From Candidatus Aalborgicola bjergmarkensis (GTDB taxonomy: Bacteria > Pseudomonadota > Gammaproteobacteria > Burkholderiales > Burkholderiaceae_C), in contig JADJFE010000007.1 of assembly GCA_016708725.1 (NCBI GenBank), positions 186,001-250,000 of the forward strand: a stretch of 64,000 nucleotides of DNA, written 5' to 3'. Position numbers and translations under genes: made by a program. The notes beneath the pieces were generated by a model that made no database searches, was not told where the DNA came from, and saw only the letters and a list, made by a program, of their open reading frames with translations. This document shows, one piece after another, positions 19,330 through 26,690 of this stretch. Within the stretch, counting starts at the first letter, position 1, and each line of letters starts with the position of its first letter.

Positions 19330-20486
19330 TGTCCATCTCCGTCGGCATGGTGGCAGGTGAAGCGTCCGGCGACTTGCTCGCAGGATTGCTGCTCGATGGC
19401 ATGCGCAAGCATTGGCCCGATTTTATGGCTGCTGGGGCTGCTGGCATCGGCGGGCCAGAGATGGCACGCCAGGGTTTTGACGCCTGGTGGCCAAGCCATA
19501 CCTTGTCGGTGCACGGCTATGGCTGGGAGGTATTGCGCCGTTACCATGAAATCCTGGGCATTCGCAAACAATTGCAGCAGCGTATGCTCGATCAGCGCCC
19601 CACTGTGTTCATTGGTGTCGATGCGCCGGACTTCAATCTGGACCTGGAGTGCAATCTGCGCGCGCAGGGAATCAAGACCGTACACTTCGTCTGCCCCTCC
19701 ATCTGGGCGTGGCGACCCGAACGGGTCGCAAAAATCCGCCGCAGTGCAGACCACGTGCTATGCCTGTTTCCATTCGAGCCAGCGCTCCTGGAACAACACG
19801 GCATTGGCGCCACCTACGTAGGCCACCCATTGGCCAGCACCATTCCACTGGAAGTCAACCGCGACGCCGCCCGCACGGCACTGGGCCTGCAAGGCAGTGA
19901 CCGCGTGCTCGCCATACTGCCCGGCAGCCGTACATCCGAAATCCGCTACCTGGCCCGACCCTTCTTCGAAGCCGCAAAGTACGTCCGCGAGGTCTACCCC
20001 GACATCAAACTGCTCTTGCCCGCCGTGCCCAACCTGCGCACCGAGATCGAACAAACGGCCAAAGAAGCGGGCATGCTGGAGCACATACAGATCATCACCG
20101 GCCAGTCGCACACGGTACTGGCAGCCTGCGATGTCACCCTGATCGCCAGCGGTACCGCCACACTCGAAGCCGCCCTGCACAAGTGCCCCATGGTCATCGC
20201 CTACCGCATGGGAAGCCTGTCATGGCACCTGATGCACCGCAAGAAGCTGCAACCCTGGGTTGGACTACCCAACATACTGAGCCAATCGTTCATCGTGCCG
20301 GAGTTTCTCCAGGATCAGGCCACGCCCGAAGCGCTGGCCCATGCTGTCTTGCAGTGGTTTGATGACATTGGCCACCAACCCGCCAAAATCGAACACCTGC
20401 GACAACAGTTTCAAGCCCTGCATCTCAGCCTGCGATGCGACACCCCCACCCTGGCAAGCCATGCAATCGCCAAAGTTCTTGGATGA
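19329..20486 (+). CDS. lpxB: Lipid-A-disaccharide synthase
   Basis: LpxB joins lipid X and UDP-diacylglucosamine to the lipid A disaccharide at the inner membrane. The 385-residue GT-B glycosyltransferase (family 19) shows GEASGDLLAG, the DAPDFNL segment, WAWRPERVAKIRR, LPGSRTSEIRYLA and LIASGTATLEAAL. It overlaps lpxA and, by an ATGA junction, rnhB. Confidence 0.97.
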   Translation: MSISVGMVAGEASGDLLAGLLLDGMRKHWPDFMAAGAAGIGGPEMARQGFDAWWPSHTLSVHGYGWEVLRRYHEILGIRKQLQQRMLDQRPTVFIGVDAPDFNLDLECNLRAQGIKTVHFVCPSIWAWRPERVAKIRRSADHVLCLFPFEPALLEQHGIGATYVGHPLASTIPLEVNRDAARTALGLQGSDRVLAILPGSRTSEIRYLARPFFEAAKYVREVYPDIKLLLPAVPNLRTEIEQTAKEAGMLEHIQIITGQSHTVLAACDVTLIASGTATLEAALHKCPMVIAYRMGSLSWHLMHRKKLQPWVGLPNILSQSFIVPEFLQDQATPEALAHAVLQWFDDIGHQPAKIEHLRQQFQALHLSLRCDTPTLASHAIAKVLG

Positions 20487-21109
20487 TGGTGCCTATTGAC
20501 GCTATTCCCCTGCCCTGGCGCGACCAGACCCTGATCGCCGGTGTGGATGAGGCCGGACGCGGCCCCCTGGCTGGCCCGGTAGTGGCCGCAGCCGTGATTC
20601 TGGACCCCCTTCGCCCCATCCCCGGTTTGGCCGACTCCAAGGTGCTGTCCGCCAGACAACGCGAAACCCTGGCCGAACACATCCGCGCCCATGCCCTGAG
20701 TTATGCCATTGCAGAGGCCAGCGCAGCAGAAATTGACCAGTTGAACATTCTGCAAGCCACCTTGCTCGCCATGCGCCGCGCGGTGGATGGCCTGCACATC
20801 CGGCCCGTGGTCGTGCTGGTGGATGGCAACCGTTTGCCCGTGCTGGATGTACCCCATGCCCAGGCCATCGTCAAAGGCGACAGCAAAGTCAGCGCCATCT
20901 CTGCCGCGTCCATCCTGGCCAAAGTACAACGTGACAGCTACTGCCTTACGCTCGACCAGCAATACCCCCAATACGGATTCGCCCAACACAAGGGCTACCC
21001 CACCGCCGCGCACCTTGCCGCCCTGAAAACCTTCGGCGCCTGTCCCGCGCACCGCCAGTCGTTCGGCCCGGTGGCGAAGGTGCTGCAGCAAACACTACAA
21101 GATTCATAG
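20483..21109 (+). CDS. rnhB: Ribonuclease HII
   Basis: RNase HII removes single ribonucleotides and RNA-DNA hybrids from DNA. The 208-residue protein has IAGVDEAGRGPLAGPVV with the first catalytic acidic residues. It continues with DSKVLSARQRE, KGDSKVSAISAASILAKVQRD and the C-terminal YGFAQHKGYPTAAHLAAL. I chose 20483, which gives an ATGA overlap with lpxB. The last 138 bp and about 125 bp beyond recur twice more downstream (22390-22652 and 23111-23297). Confidence 0.97.
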   Translation: MMVPIDAIPLPWRDQTLIAGVDEAGRGPLAGPVVAAAVILDPLRPIPGLADSKVLSARQRETLAEHIRAHALSYAIAEASAAEIDQLNILQATLLAMRRAVDGLHIRPVVVLVDGNRLPVLDVPHAQAIVKGDSKVSAISAASILAKVQRDSYCLTLDQQYPQYGFAQHKGYPTAAHLAALKTFGACPAHRQSFGPVAKVLQQTLQDS

Positions 21110-21235
21110 CTTCTCCCGCACGTTCCATGAGGCTTGCAGGTTGATTTAACCTTTTTTCTGCGCTGCGCCCCAGACTTCGGTGCCGTTTTCAGTGCCGTTC
21201 TGGATCACGCCAATCACGCCCGCCTGGTTTTCCGG
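20972..21235 (+). repeat. rnhB tail unit, copy 1 (in the intact gene)
   Basis: Parental copy of a 264-bp block: the last 138 bp of rnhB, a short inverted-repeat element (B) and about 85 bp of non-coding loop sequence ending ...CCTGGTTTTCCGG. It recurs almost base for base at 22390-22652. Confidence 0.93.
21102..21150 (-). repeat. Dispersed ~45-bp element, B orientation
   Basis: Contains TAGCTTCTCCCGCACGTTCC starting at the rnhB stop codon. Same family as the copies listed elsewhere (core AGCTgttCCCGCacgttcCAT). Confidence 0.8.
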
Positions 21236-21254
21236 CGACTCAGCAAAACTGGCT

Positions 21255-21533
21255 TTATGGCCACTTCTGGGCCGCATGAAGCACGCGCAGAACGGCAAGC
21301 GTGCTGCCATCGTCTTCGACGCGATAGACCATTACGTAATTGGGGCGCACCACAATTTCCCGCGTGCCCGTTACCCGGCCTGGCTTGTAGAGGCTTGGGC
21401 GCTGGCGCGCCTGCTCGGCCTTGGCCTGGAACTCCTCGTCCAGTTCAAGGGCCGCACCGGGGTTGTCCTGTGCGATGTAATCAAAGATGTTTTCCCGGTC
21501 GGCGTCAGCCATCGGTCGCCAAACGACCTTCAT
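21255..21533 (-). CDS. parE: RelE/ParE-family toxin
   Basis: The 92-residue protein shows the ParE pattern: WRPMADADRENIFDYIAQDNP, a LYKPGRVTGTREIVV strand, YVMVYRVE and the end RVLHAAQKWP. Family members are small toxins that poison DNA gyrase (ParE) or cut mRNA on ribosomes (RelE); the GTRE and RVLH..Q.WP features favour ParE. It starts within the stop codon of the upstream antitoxin gene (ATGA overlap), the standard module layout. The module sits between a rnhB tail and an Rpn fragment. Confidence 0.85.
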   Translation of the reverse strand: MKVVWRPMADADRENIFDYIAQDNPGAALELDEEFQAKAEQARQRPSLYKPGRVTGTREIVVRPNYVMVYRVEDDGSTLAVLRVLHAAQKWP

Positions 21534-21976
21534 GCAATCCCCATCCGCTTACGCAGGGCGTCACGCTTGGCGGCAAACTTTGCCTCGACCACCTCGCCCG
21601 CCATACTTGGGCGCGGATCGTCAATGCTGGCCTGTACCTGCTCCCGAAACCACGTGTCATAGGCCGCTGCCTGGTGCGCGTTCTTCAGCGCCTCGGCCCG
21701 GTCGGGCCTGCGGCTGGTGGTGGCCGTGGTGGCGTCGTAGTTCGCCGCGTCCACGTCAAAACGGACAATGCCAATACCTTTCAAGTACCCCACCAAGGTT
21801 TCGAACTTTTTGAACAGCCGCACCTGGCGGCTGCGCTGCGCGGCCAAGGGCCGCTCATACATGCCGTATTTCACCAGCACGGCCCAGCCGCCGCTTTGTC
21901 CCACGATGTGGGCACCCCTGACCGCGCCGGCTTCAACAAGCCGGGAGAGAGTTCCATGGTCGATGGTTTCTGCCAT
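21530..21976 (-). CDS. Antitoxin of the ParE module, long form with PaaA2/ParD-like tail
   Basis: This 148-residue protein precedes the toxin gene and overlaps it by 4 bp. Its C-terminal half, with AAYDTWFREQVQASIDDPRPSM and a basic end, resembles the toxin-wrapping segment of PaaA2/ParD-like antitoxins. The N-terminal 80 residues (GTLSRLVEAGAVRGAHIVGQ...) are an additional domain that I cannot name; it could bind DNA or provide autoregulation. The role as antitoxin is inferred from gene order and the C-terminal pattern. Confidence 0.7.
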   Translation of the reverse strand: MAETIDHGTLSRLVEAGAVRGAHIVGQSGGWAVLVKYGMYERPLAAQRSRQVRLFKKFETLVGYLKGIGIVRFDVDAANYDATTATTSRRPDRAEALKNAHQAAAYDTWFREQVQASIDDPRPSMAGEVVEAKFAAKRDALRKRMGIA

Positions 21977-22010
21977 ACCTTCACCTTTTCCAACGATTCC
22001 GCAGCGCGGA

Positions 22011-22047
22011 CTATTATTTTAATGGCACGCAATTAACAATAAATTGC
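22011..22047 (-). promoter_or_regulatory. Promoter and inverted-repeat operator of the ParE module
   Basis: On the minus strand TTGTTA (22034-22039) and TAATAG (22011-22016) are separated by 17 bp. A perfect inverted repeat GCAATT / AATTGC (22029-22034 and 22042-22047, 7-bp spacer) covers the -35 box. That is the expected layout for autorepression of a toxin-antitoxin operon; the start codon is about 30 bp downstream. Confidence 0.55.
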
Positions 22048-22195
22048 AAGTCGGGATTGAATTATGCCACCCAACACCTATCGAATAACTTTGCAGCCAA
22101 AATTACGCGTTTCCTGGTAGTCACCACAAATGCGGCGAACCCGGATACGGCGTTTGCGCAAGATGTGTGATGTGTGTGTGATACATGCCAAACAT

Positions 22196-22242
22196 GGCTA
22201 CAGGGCTTATGGAACGTGCTGGAGAAGCTCTCAATTCAATAG
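22196..22242 (+). repeat. Dispersed ~45-bp element, A orientation
   Basis: Begins GGCTACAGGGCTTATGGAAC and ends TCAATAG. It precedes the Rpn fragment at the same distance as in the intact Rpn genes. Confidence 0.85.
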
Positions 22243-22243
22243 G

Positions 22244-22530
22244 ACAAGCTGGTGCGCGTGACCTTGCTGACGGGCTGGGAGAGCTGGGTTTATATCCATC
22301 TGGAGGTGCAGGGCAACCCCGAAGCAGAATTCCCCGAGCGCATGTTTGTCTACAACTACCGGGGTTTTGACCGCTACCGCACGCCCGTTTACGGATTCGC
22401 CCAACACAAGGGCTACCCCACCGCTGCGCACCTTGCCGCCCTGAAAACTTTCGGCGCCTGTCCCGCGCACCGCCAGTCGTTCAGCCCGGTGGCAAAAGCA
22501 CTGCAACAAACACTACAATATTCGTAGCTG
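22244..22530 (+). pseudogene. Chimeric remnant: Rpn fragment fused in frame to the rnhB tail
   Basis: Bases 22244-22389 match 23637-23782 of the first Rpn gene with only a few mismatches (DKLVRVTLLTG...YRTPV). At 22390 the sequence switches exactly to the rnhB 3' end (YGFAQHKGYPT...). The join is in frame and open to the stop at 22528-22530, but there is no Rpn N-terminus and no RNase HII catalytic core. I treat it as a recombination scar, not a working gene. Confidence 0.85.
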
Positions 22531-22652
22531 CCACCGCAAGTTCCATAGGGACTACAGGCTGATTTAACCTTTTTCTGCGCTGCGCCCCAGACTTCGGTGC
22601 CGTTTTCGGTGCCGTTCTGGATCACGCCAATCACGCCCGCCTGGTTTTCCGG
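22390..22652 (+). repeat. rnhB tail unit, copy 2
   Basis: 263 bp nearly identical to 20972-21235, including the rnhB stop codon, the B element (about 22521-22567) and the loop up to CCTGGTTTTCCGG. Confidence 0.92.
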
Positions 22653-22682
22653 TTGCACGCGGGCTGGCGAGGTGAATGGTGC

Positions 22683-22955
22683 TCAGGCAGTCGGCGCGTA
22701 CTTTGCCAGCACTTCGGCGGCGCGTGTTTGCCATCCCTTGCCAGACGCACGCCACACCTCCAGCGCATGGGGGTCTATGCGCAGGGTAACGGGCTTTTTG
22801 TGCACCTCTGCAACCGGGCGGCCCCGCGTGCGTCGCTCTATTTCCTCGCCAGTAGTCACGCGGCCCTCACCACGCATAACCCCTTGCAGACCGCGCTCAA
22901 TCGAAGCGAGTAAGCCCGCCGTATCAGCATCAAGTTTGCTTGCAGCATCAGACAT
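22683..22955 (-). CDS. BrnA-like antitoxin
   Basis: The 90-residue protein has the C-terminal pattern VTLRIDPHALEVWRASGKGWQTRAAEVLAKYA, characteristic of BrnA-family ribbon-helix-helix antitoxins. The N-terminal part carries an acidic helix and EEIERRTRGRP. It overlaps the 3' end of a decayed toxin gene by 8 bp, so order is toxin then antitoxin. The toxin remnant looks RelE/HigB-like and not BrnT-like. With its toxin broken, the antitoxin is probably an orphan. Confidence 0.75.
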   Translation of the reverse strand: MSDAASKLDADTAGLLASIERGLQGVMRGEGRVTTGEEIERRTRGRPVAEVHKKPVTLRIDPHALEVWRASGKGWQTRAAEVLAKYAPTA

Positions 22956-23110
22956 CGTATCTCTCCATCAAAGCGCGCAACAGGTGCGCAGGAATGTTCT
23001 CAATACGGCCTTTGGTATAGACCGTCACCAGTACCAGCTCGCCGCGTGCATTGCGCAAACCTCCAGAGCCGGGAATCATATCGCCCGCTTCCGGATTTTC
23101 CGCAATCCAA
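22948..23110 (-). pseudogene. Truncated RelE/HigB-like toxin
   Basis: The recognisable residues are AENPEAGDMIPGSGGLR, then NARGELVLVTVYTKGRIENIPAHLLRAL. The N-terminal half is missing: the frame runs straight into the third rnhB tail at 23111. The central strand normally found between GGLR and ELVLV is also absent. I read it as cut at its 5' end by the tail duplication, with a further internal deletion. Confidence 0.7.
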
Positions 23111-23297
23111 CAAGAGCTACCCCACCGCCGCGCACCGCCAGCCGTTCGGCCCGGTGGCAAAGGCACTGCAGGAAACGCTGCAAAGTTTATAGCTGTTCCC
23201 GCACGTTCCATGGGGACTACAGGCTGATTTGACCTTTTTTCCTGCGTTCAGCCCCAGAGTTCAATGCCGTTCTGGGTCACGCCAACCACGCCCTCCG
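23111..23297 (+). repeat. rnhB tail unit, copy 3 (with 39-bp deletion)
   Basis: Matches the rnhB 3' end from CAAG.GCTACCCC but lacks 39 bp between two GCGCAC direct repeats, a typical slippage deletion. The stop codon, a B element (about 23186-23232) and a diverged loop follow. It is the oldest-looking of the three copies. Confidence 0.85.
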
Positions 23298-23366
23298 GCG
23301 TAATACACATGCCAAATATGGCTGCAGGGCTTATGGGACGTGCGGGAGCAGCTCTTTATTCGATAG
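23186..23366. repeat. Inverted pair of the dispersed element (REPIN-like, ~180 bp)
   Basis: A B copy (TAGCTGTTCCCGCACGTTCC...) and an A copy (...GGGACGTGCGGGAGCAGCTC, ending at 23366) face each other about 85 bp apart. They can pair over roughly 35 bp. Paired inverted short repeats of this kind are called REPINs in other bacteria. Confidence 0.7.
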
Positions 23367-23394
23367 TATCCAGACGTCCGCTACCATCGCACCC

Positions 23395-24432
23395 ATGCAC
23401 ACCAAAACAGGACCCACCACTACTACCACTACTACCACTACTACCACCACTACCACCGGCACCGACGATTACGACTCGCCCTGGAAAGAAGCCATCGAGC
23501 ACCACTTTCCCGAGTTCATGGCGTTTTACTTTCCGCAGGCCTACCGCCAGATTGACTGGAGCAAAGGCTATACCTTTTTAGAGCAGGAGCTGCGTGCCAT
23601 CGTGCGCGATGCCGAGCTGGGCAAACGTCTGGCGGACAAGCTGGTGCGCGTGACCTTGCTGACCGGGCGGGAGAGCTGGGTTTATATCCATCTGGAGGTA
23701 CAGGGCAACCCCGAAGCCGAATTCCCCGAGCGCATGTTTGTCTACAACTACCGGGGTTTTGACCGCTACCGCACGCCCGTTGCCAGTCTGGCACTGCTGG
23801 CCGACGATACGGTGCACTGGAGACCGCAGGAATACAGCTTTGAGGTGCTGGGCTGCAAACACAGCCTGCAGTTTCCGATTGCCAAGCTGATGGACTACGC
23901 CGACCGGGAGGCCACCTTGCAGGACGACCCGAACCCGTTCGCGCTGGTGACGTTGGCGCATCTGCACACCCGCGCCACGCGCAAGAACCCGCAGGCGCGC
24001 TTCGAGGCCAAATGGAAACTGGTGCAACTGCTCTACCGCCGGGGCTGGGACAAGCAGCGCATCATCGACTTGTTTCTGGTCATCGACTGGATGATGCACT
24101 TGCCAGAGTACCTGTCACAGCAGCTATGGCAGAATGTAGACGCAATGGAGCAGGAGCAAAGAATGGCATACGTATCGAGCGTGGAACGCATCGGCATCGA
24201 AAAGGGTCGGCAAGAAGGCATGCAGCAGGGCATGCAGCAAGGTATCCAGCAAGGCGTGCAGCAGGGCGAATGCAGTTTGCTGGTGCGTCTGTTGACACGC
24301 CGTTTTGGCGCCTTGCCCGAGTGGGTTGGAGCCCGCCTGAATCAGGCCAACACGGATTTGCTCGAAACCTGGGGTGAGCGGGTACTGGATGCCAAGTCAC
24401 TGGAAGAAGTTTTCGGCGAAACCCGGCACTGA
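23395..24432 (+). CDS. Rpn-family nuclease/putative transposase with DUF4351, copy 1
   Basis: The 345-residue protein has a poly-Thr tail (14 Thr, residues 8-21) and an Rpn PD-(D/E)XK nuclease-like domain (about 24-230). The domain shows QIDWSKG and the core WVYIHLEVQ (E-x-Q). An (M/I/V)QQG linker of four units and a C-terminal DUF4351 domain (about 290-340, SLLVRLLTRRFGALPEWV) follow. E. coli Rpn proteins are DNA nucleases that stimulate recombination. Its N-terminal half is only moderately similar to copies 2-5 but its C-terminal end and 3' flank are nearly identical to theirs, which suggests gene conversion. An internal AGGAG plus ATG at 24163 could give an 89-residue C-terminal product. 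Confidence 0.88.
   Translation: MHTKTGPTTTTTTTTTTTTTTGTDDYDSPWKEAIEHHFPEFMAFYFPQAYRQIDWSKGYTFLEQELRAIVRDAELGKRLADKLVRVTLLTGRESWVYIHLEVQGNPEAEFPERMFVYNYRGFDRYRTPVASLALLADDTVHWRPQEYSFEVLGCKHSLQFPIAKLMDYADREATLQDDPNPFALVTLAHLHTRATRKNPQARFEAKWKLVQLLYRRGWDKQRIIDLFLVIDWMMHLPEYLSQQLWQNVDAMEQEQRMAYVSSVERIGIEKGRQEGMQQGMQQGIQQGVQQGECSLLVRLLTRRFGALPEWVGARLNQANTDLLETWGERVLDAKSLEEVFGETRH
24163..24432 (+). other. Possible intragenic start in Rpn copy 1 (89-residue C-terminal product)
   Basis: AGGAG at 24152-24156 lies 6 nt before an in-frame ATG. The product would start MAYVSSVERIGIEKG and hold the QQG linker plus DUF4351. Confidence 0.5.
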
Positions 24433-24461
24433 CGCTGGTACATTCTTGCGGCAAATAACGC

Positions 24462-24505
24462 GGTAAGGCGCATGGGACGTGCGGGAATAGCTCTTTATTC
24501 GATAG
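24462..24505 (+). repeat. Dispersed element, A orientation, upstream of Rpn copy 2
   Basis: GCGCATGGGACGTGCGGGAA followed by TAGCTCTTTATTCGATAG, 28 bp before the gene start. Spacer type I (preceded by TGACGCTGGTACATTC). Confidence 0.85.
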
Positions 24506-24532
24506 TGCCAAGACGTGCGTTACCATTCCCCC

Positions 24533-25504
24533 ATGAACACCGAAACCGACAACTACGACAGCCCCTGGAAAGACATGCTGGAACATGCTTTCCCGGAATT
24601 CATGGCGTACTACTTTGCACCCTTGCACGCCCAGATTGACTGGAGCCAGGGCCACGAGTTCAAGAATACCGAGCTGCGCCAGGTGGTGCGTGATGCCGAG
24701 CTGGGCAGACGCTTTGCCGATTGCCTGGTGCGCGTGACCCTCAAGGGCGGCGGTGAACGCTGGATTTATATCCATATCGAGGTGCAGGGCCAGCGCGATG
24801 GCAGCCTTCCCAAGCGCGTATTCACCTACAACTACCGCATCTTTGACCGCTTCGACTGCCCCGTTGCCAGCTTGGTGATTCTGGCCGACGATGATCCCAA
24901 CTGGAAACCCGATCATTTTGCGTTTGAAGTCTTTGGCTGTCGCCTCAGCCTGACGTTTCCGGTTGTGAAGTTGAGCGAACTGGCCCGTTCGCAGGAAAAG
25001 CTGGAGCATGATGCCAACCCCTTTGCCATCATCACCGCAGCGCACCTGCGCACGCAGCAAACCAGAAATGATCCGCAAGAACGCTACCAGGCCAAACGTA
25101 TGCTGGTGCGGCTGCTCTACACCCACGGCTGGGATCGGCAGCGCATCCTGGATTTATTCGCCGTGCTCGACTGGATGATGCGCCTGCCCGATGGGCTGGA
25201 AAACAAACTGTGGCAAGATATTGAACAAATCGAAGGAGAAAAGCGTATGCGTTATGTCACCAGCGTTGAACGGCTCGCCACTGAGCGCGGCATGCAGCAA
25301 GGCATGGAGCAGGGTATGCAACAGGGTATCCAGCAAGGCGAATGCAGTTTGCTGGTGCGTCAACTGACACGCCGTTTTGGCGCCTTGCCCGAGTGGGTCA
25401 ATACCCGTTTGAAACAGGCCCACACAGATTTGCTCGAAACCTGGGGTGAGCGGGTGCTGGATGCCAAGTCACTGGAAGAAGTTTTCGACGAAACCCGGCA
25501 CTGA
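24533..25504 (+). CDS. Rpn-family nuclease/putative transposase with DUF4351, copy 2
   Basis: The 323-residue protein starts MNTETDNYDSPWKDMLEH. The nuclease-like domain (about 8-210) has QIDWSQG and RWIYIHIEVQG. A helical part GWDRQRILDLFAVLDWMMRLP is followed by a four-unit QQG/EQG linker and the C-terminal DUF4351. The start is set by comparison with the other copies. The next copy follows after a 100-bp spacer. All copies are on the same strand and each has its own A element, so each may be transcribed alone or from an array transcript. An internal AAGGAG at 25233 precedes an in-frame ATG at 25247. Confidence 0.9.
   Translation: MNTETDNYDSPWKDMLEHAFPEFMAYYFAPLHAQIDWSQGHEFKNTELRQVVRDAELGRRFADCLVRVTLKGGGERWIYIHIEVQGQRDGSLPKRVFTYNYRIFDRFDCPVASLVILADDDPNWKPDHFAFEVFGCRLSLTFPVVKLSELARSQEKLEHDANPFAIITAAHLRTQQTRNDPQERYQAKRMLVRLLYTHGWDRQRILDLFAVLDWMMRLPDGLENKLWQDIEQIEGEKRMRYVTSVERLATERGMQQGMEQGMQQGIQQGECSLLVRQLTRRFGALPEWVNTRLKQAHTDLLETWGERVLDAKSLEEVFDETRH
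25247..25504 (+). other. Possible intragenic start in Rpn copy 2 (85-residue product)
   Basis: AAGGAG at 25233-25238 is 8 nt before ATG at 25247, a near-ideal ribosome site within a coding region. The product MRYVTSVERLATERG... covers the linker and DUF4351. Confidence 0.55.
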
Positions 25505-25533
25505 TTCTGGCACATTCTTGCGGCAAATCGCGC

Positions 25534-25577
25534 GGTAAGGCTCATGGAACGTGCGGGAATAGCTCTCTATTCGATAG
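25534..25577 (+). repeat. Dispersed element, A orientation, upstream of Rpn copy 3
   Basis: GCTCATGGAACGTGCGGGAA then TAGCTCTCTATTCGATAG. Spacer type II (preceded by TGATTCTGGCACATTC). Confidence 0.85.
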
Positions 25578-25604
25578 TACCAAGACGTGCGTTACCATTC
25601 CCCC

Positions 25605-26588
25605 ATGAACACCGAAACCGACAACTACGATAGTCCCTGGAAAGACATGCTGGAACATGCTTTCCCGGAATTCATGGCGTACTACTTTGCGCCCTTGCAC
25701 GCCCAGATTGACTGGAGCCAGGGCTTTGAATTCAAGAATACCGAGCTGCGTCAGGTGGTGCGTGATGCCGAGCTGGGCAGACGCTTTGCTGATTGCTTGG
25801 TGCGCGTGATCCTCAAGGGCGGCGGTGAACGCTGGATTTATATCCATATCGAAGTGCAGGGCCAGCGCGATGGCAGCCTTCCCAAGCGCGTATTCACCTA
25901 CAACTACCGCATCTTTGACCGCTTCGACTGCCCCGTTGCCAGCCTGGTGATTCTGGCCGACGATGATCCCCACTGGAAACCCGATCATTTTGCGTTTGAA
26001 GTCTTTGGCTGTCGCCTCAGCCTGACGTTTCCGGTTGTGAAGTTGAGCGAACTGGCCCGTTCGCAGGAAAAGCTGGAGCATGATGCCAACCCCTTTGCCA
26101 TCATCACCGCAGCGCACCTGCGCACGCAGCAAACCAGAAACGATCCGCAAGAACGCTACCAGGCCAAACGTATGCTGGTGCGGCTGCTCTACACCCACGG
26201 CTGGGATCGGCAGCGCATCCTGGATTTATTCGCCGTGCTCGACTGGATGATGCGCCTGCCCGATGGGCTGGAAAACAAACTGTGGCAAGATATTGAACAA
26301 ATCGAAGGAGAAAAGCGTATGCGTTATGTCACCAGCGTTGAACGGCTCGCCACTGAGCGCGGCATGCAGCAAGGCATGGAGCAGGGTATGCAACAAGGCG
26401 TGCAACAGGGCATCCAGCAAGGCGAATGCAGTTTATTGGTGCGTCAACTGACACGCCGCTTTGGCGCCTTGCCCGAGTGGGCCAATGTCCGCTTGCATCA
26501 GGCCCATACCGATTTGCTGGAAACCTGGGGTGAGCGAGTGCTGGATGCCAAGTCACTGGAAGAAGTTTTCGACGAAACCCGGCACTGA
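25605..26588 (+). CDS. Rpn-family nuclease/putative transposase with DUF4351, copy 3
   Basis: This 327-residue copy differs from copy 2 at only a few positions (VRVILKGG for VRVTLKGG, DDDPHWKP for DDDPNWKP). It has a five-unit linker, the longest of the array. The nuclease core IHIEVQG and the DUF4351 end are intact. The C-terminal domain has local changes (EWANVRLHQAH) that set it apart from its neighbours and could alter partner specificity. The internal ATG is at 26319. Confidence 0.9.
   Translation: MNTETDNYDSPWKDMLEHAFPEFMAYYFAPLHAQIDWSQGFEFKNTELRQVVRDAELGRRFADCLVRVILKGGGERWIYIHIEVQGQRDGSLPKRVFTYNYRIFDRFDCPVASLVILADDDPHWKPDHFAFEVFGCRLSLTFPVVKLSELARSQEKLEHDANPFAIITAAHLRTQQTRNDPQERYQAKRMLVRLLYTHGWDRQRILDLFAVLDWMMRLPDGLENKLWQDIEQIEGEKRMRYVTSVERLATERGMQQGMEQGMQQGVQQGIQQGECSLLVRQLTRRFGALPEWANVRLHQAHTDLLETWGERVLDAKSLEEVFDETRH
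26319..26588 (+). other. Possible intragenic start in Rpn copy 3 (89-residue product)
   Basis: AAGGAG is placed 8 nt before the in-frame ATG, as in copy 2. The product has the five-unit linker. Confidence 0.55.
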
Positions 26589-26618
26589 TTCTGGCACATT
26601 CCTGCGGCAAATCGCGCT

Positions 26619-26661
26619 GTAAGGCGCATGGGACGTGCGGGAATAGCTCTTTATTCAATAG
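26619..26661 (+). repeat. Dispersed element, A orientation, upstream of Rpn copy 4
   Basis: GCGCATGGGACGTGCGGGAA then TAGCTCTTTATTCAATAG. Spacer type II. Confidence 0.85.
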
Positions 26662-26690
26662 TACCAAGACGTGCGTCACCATTCTCGCCC

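Larger units (their letters stand above)
21977..22243. other. Non-coding stretch between ParE module and Rpn fragment
   Basis: Apart from the module promoter and a copy of the dispersed element in A orientation (22196-22242), I see no gene here. A GTGTGTGTGT microrepeat lies near 22168-22180. Confidence 0.6.

Noticed and set aside
21134..22036. 300-codon plus-strand frame across the ParE module
   Set aside because: It is antisense to a toxin-antitoxin pair with clear family motifs and a proper ATGA overlap.
22244..22530. Chimeric Rpn-rnhB frame as a working gene
   Set aside because: It lacks the N-terminal half of Rpn and the catalytic residues of RNase HII.
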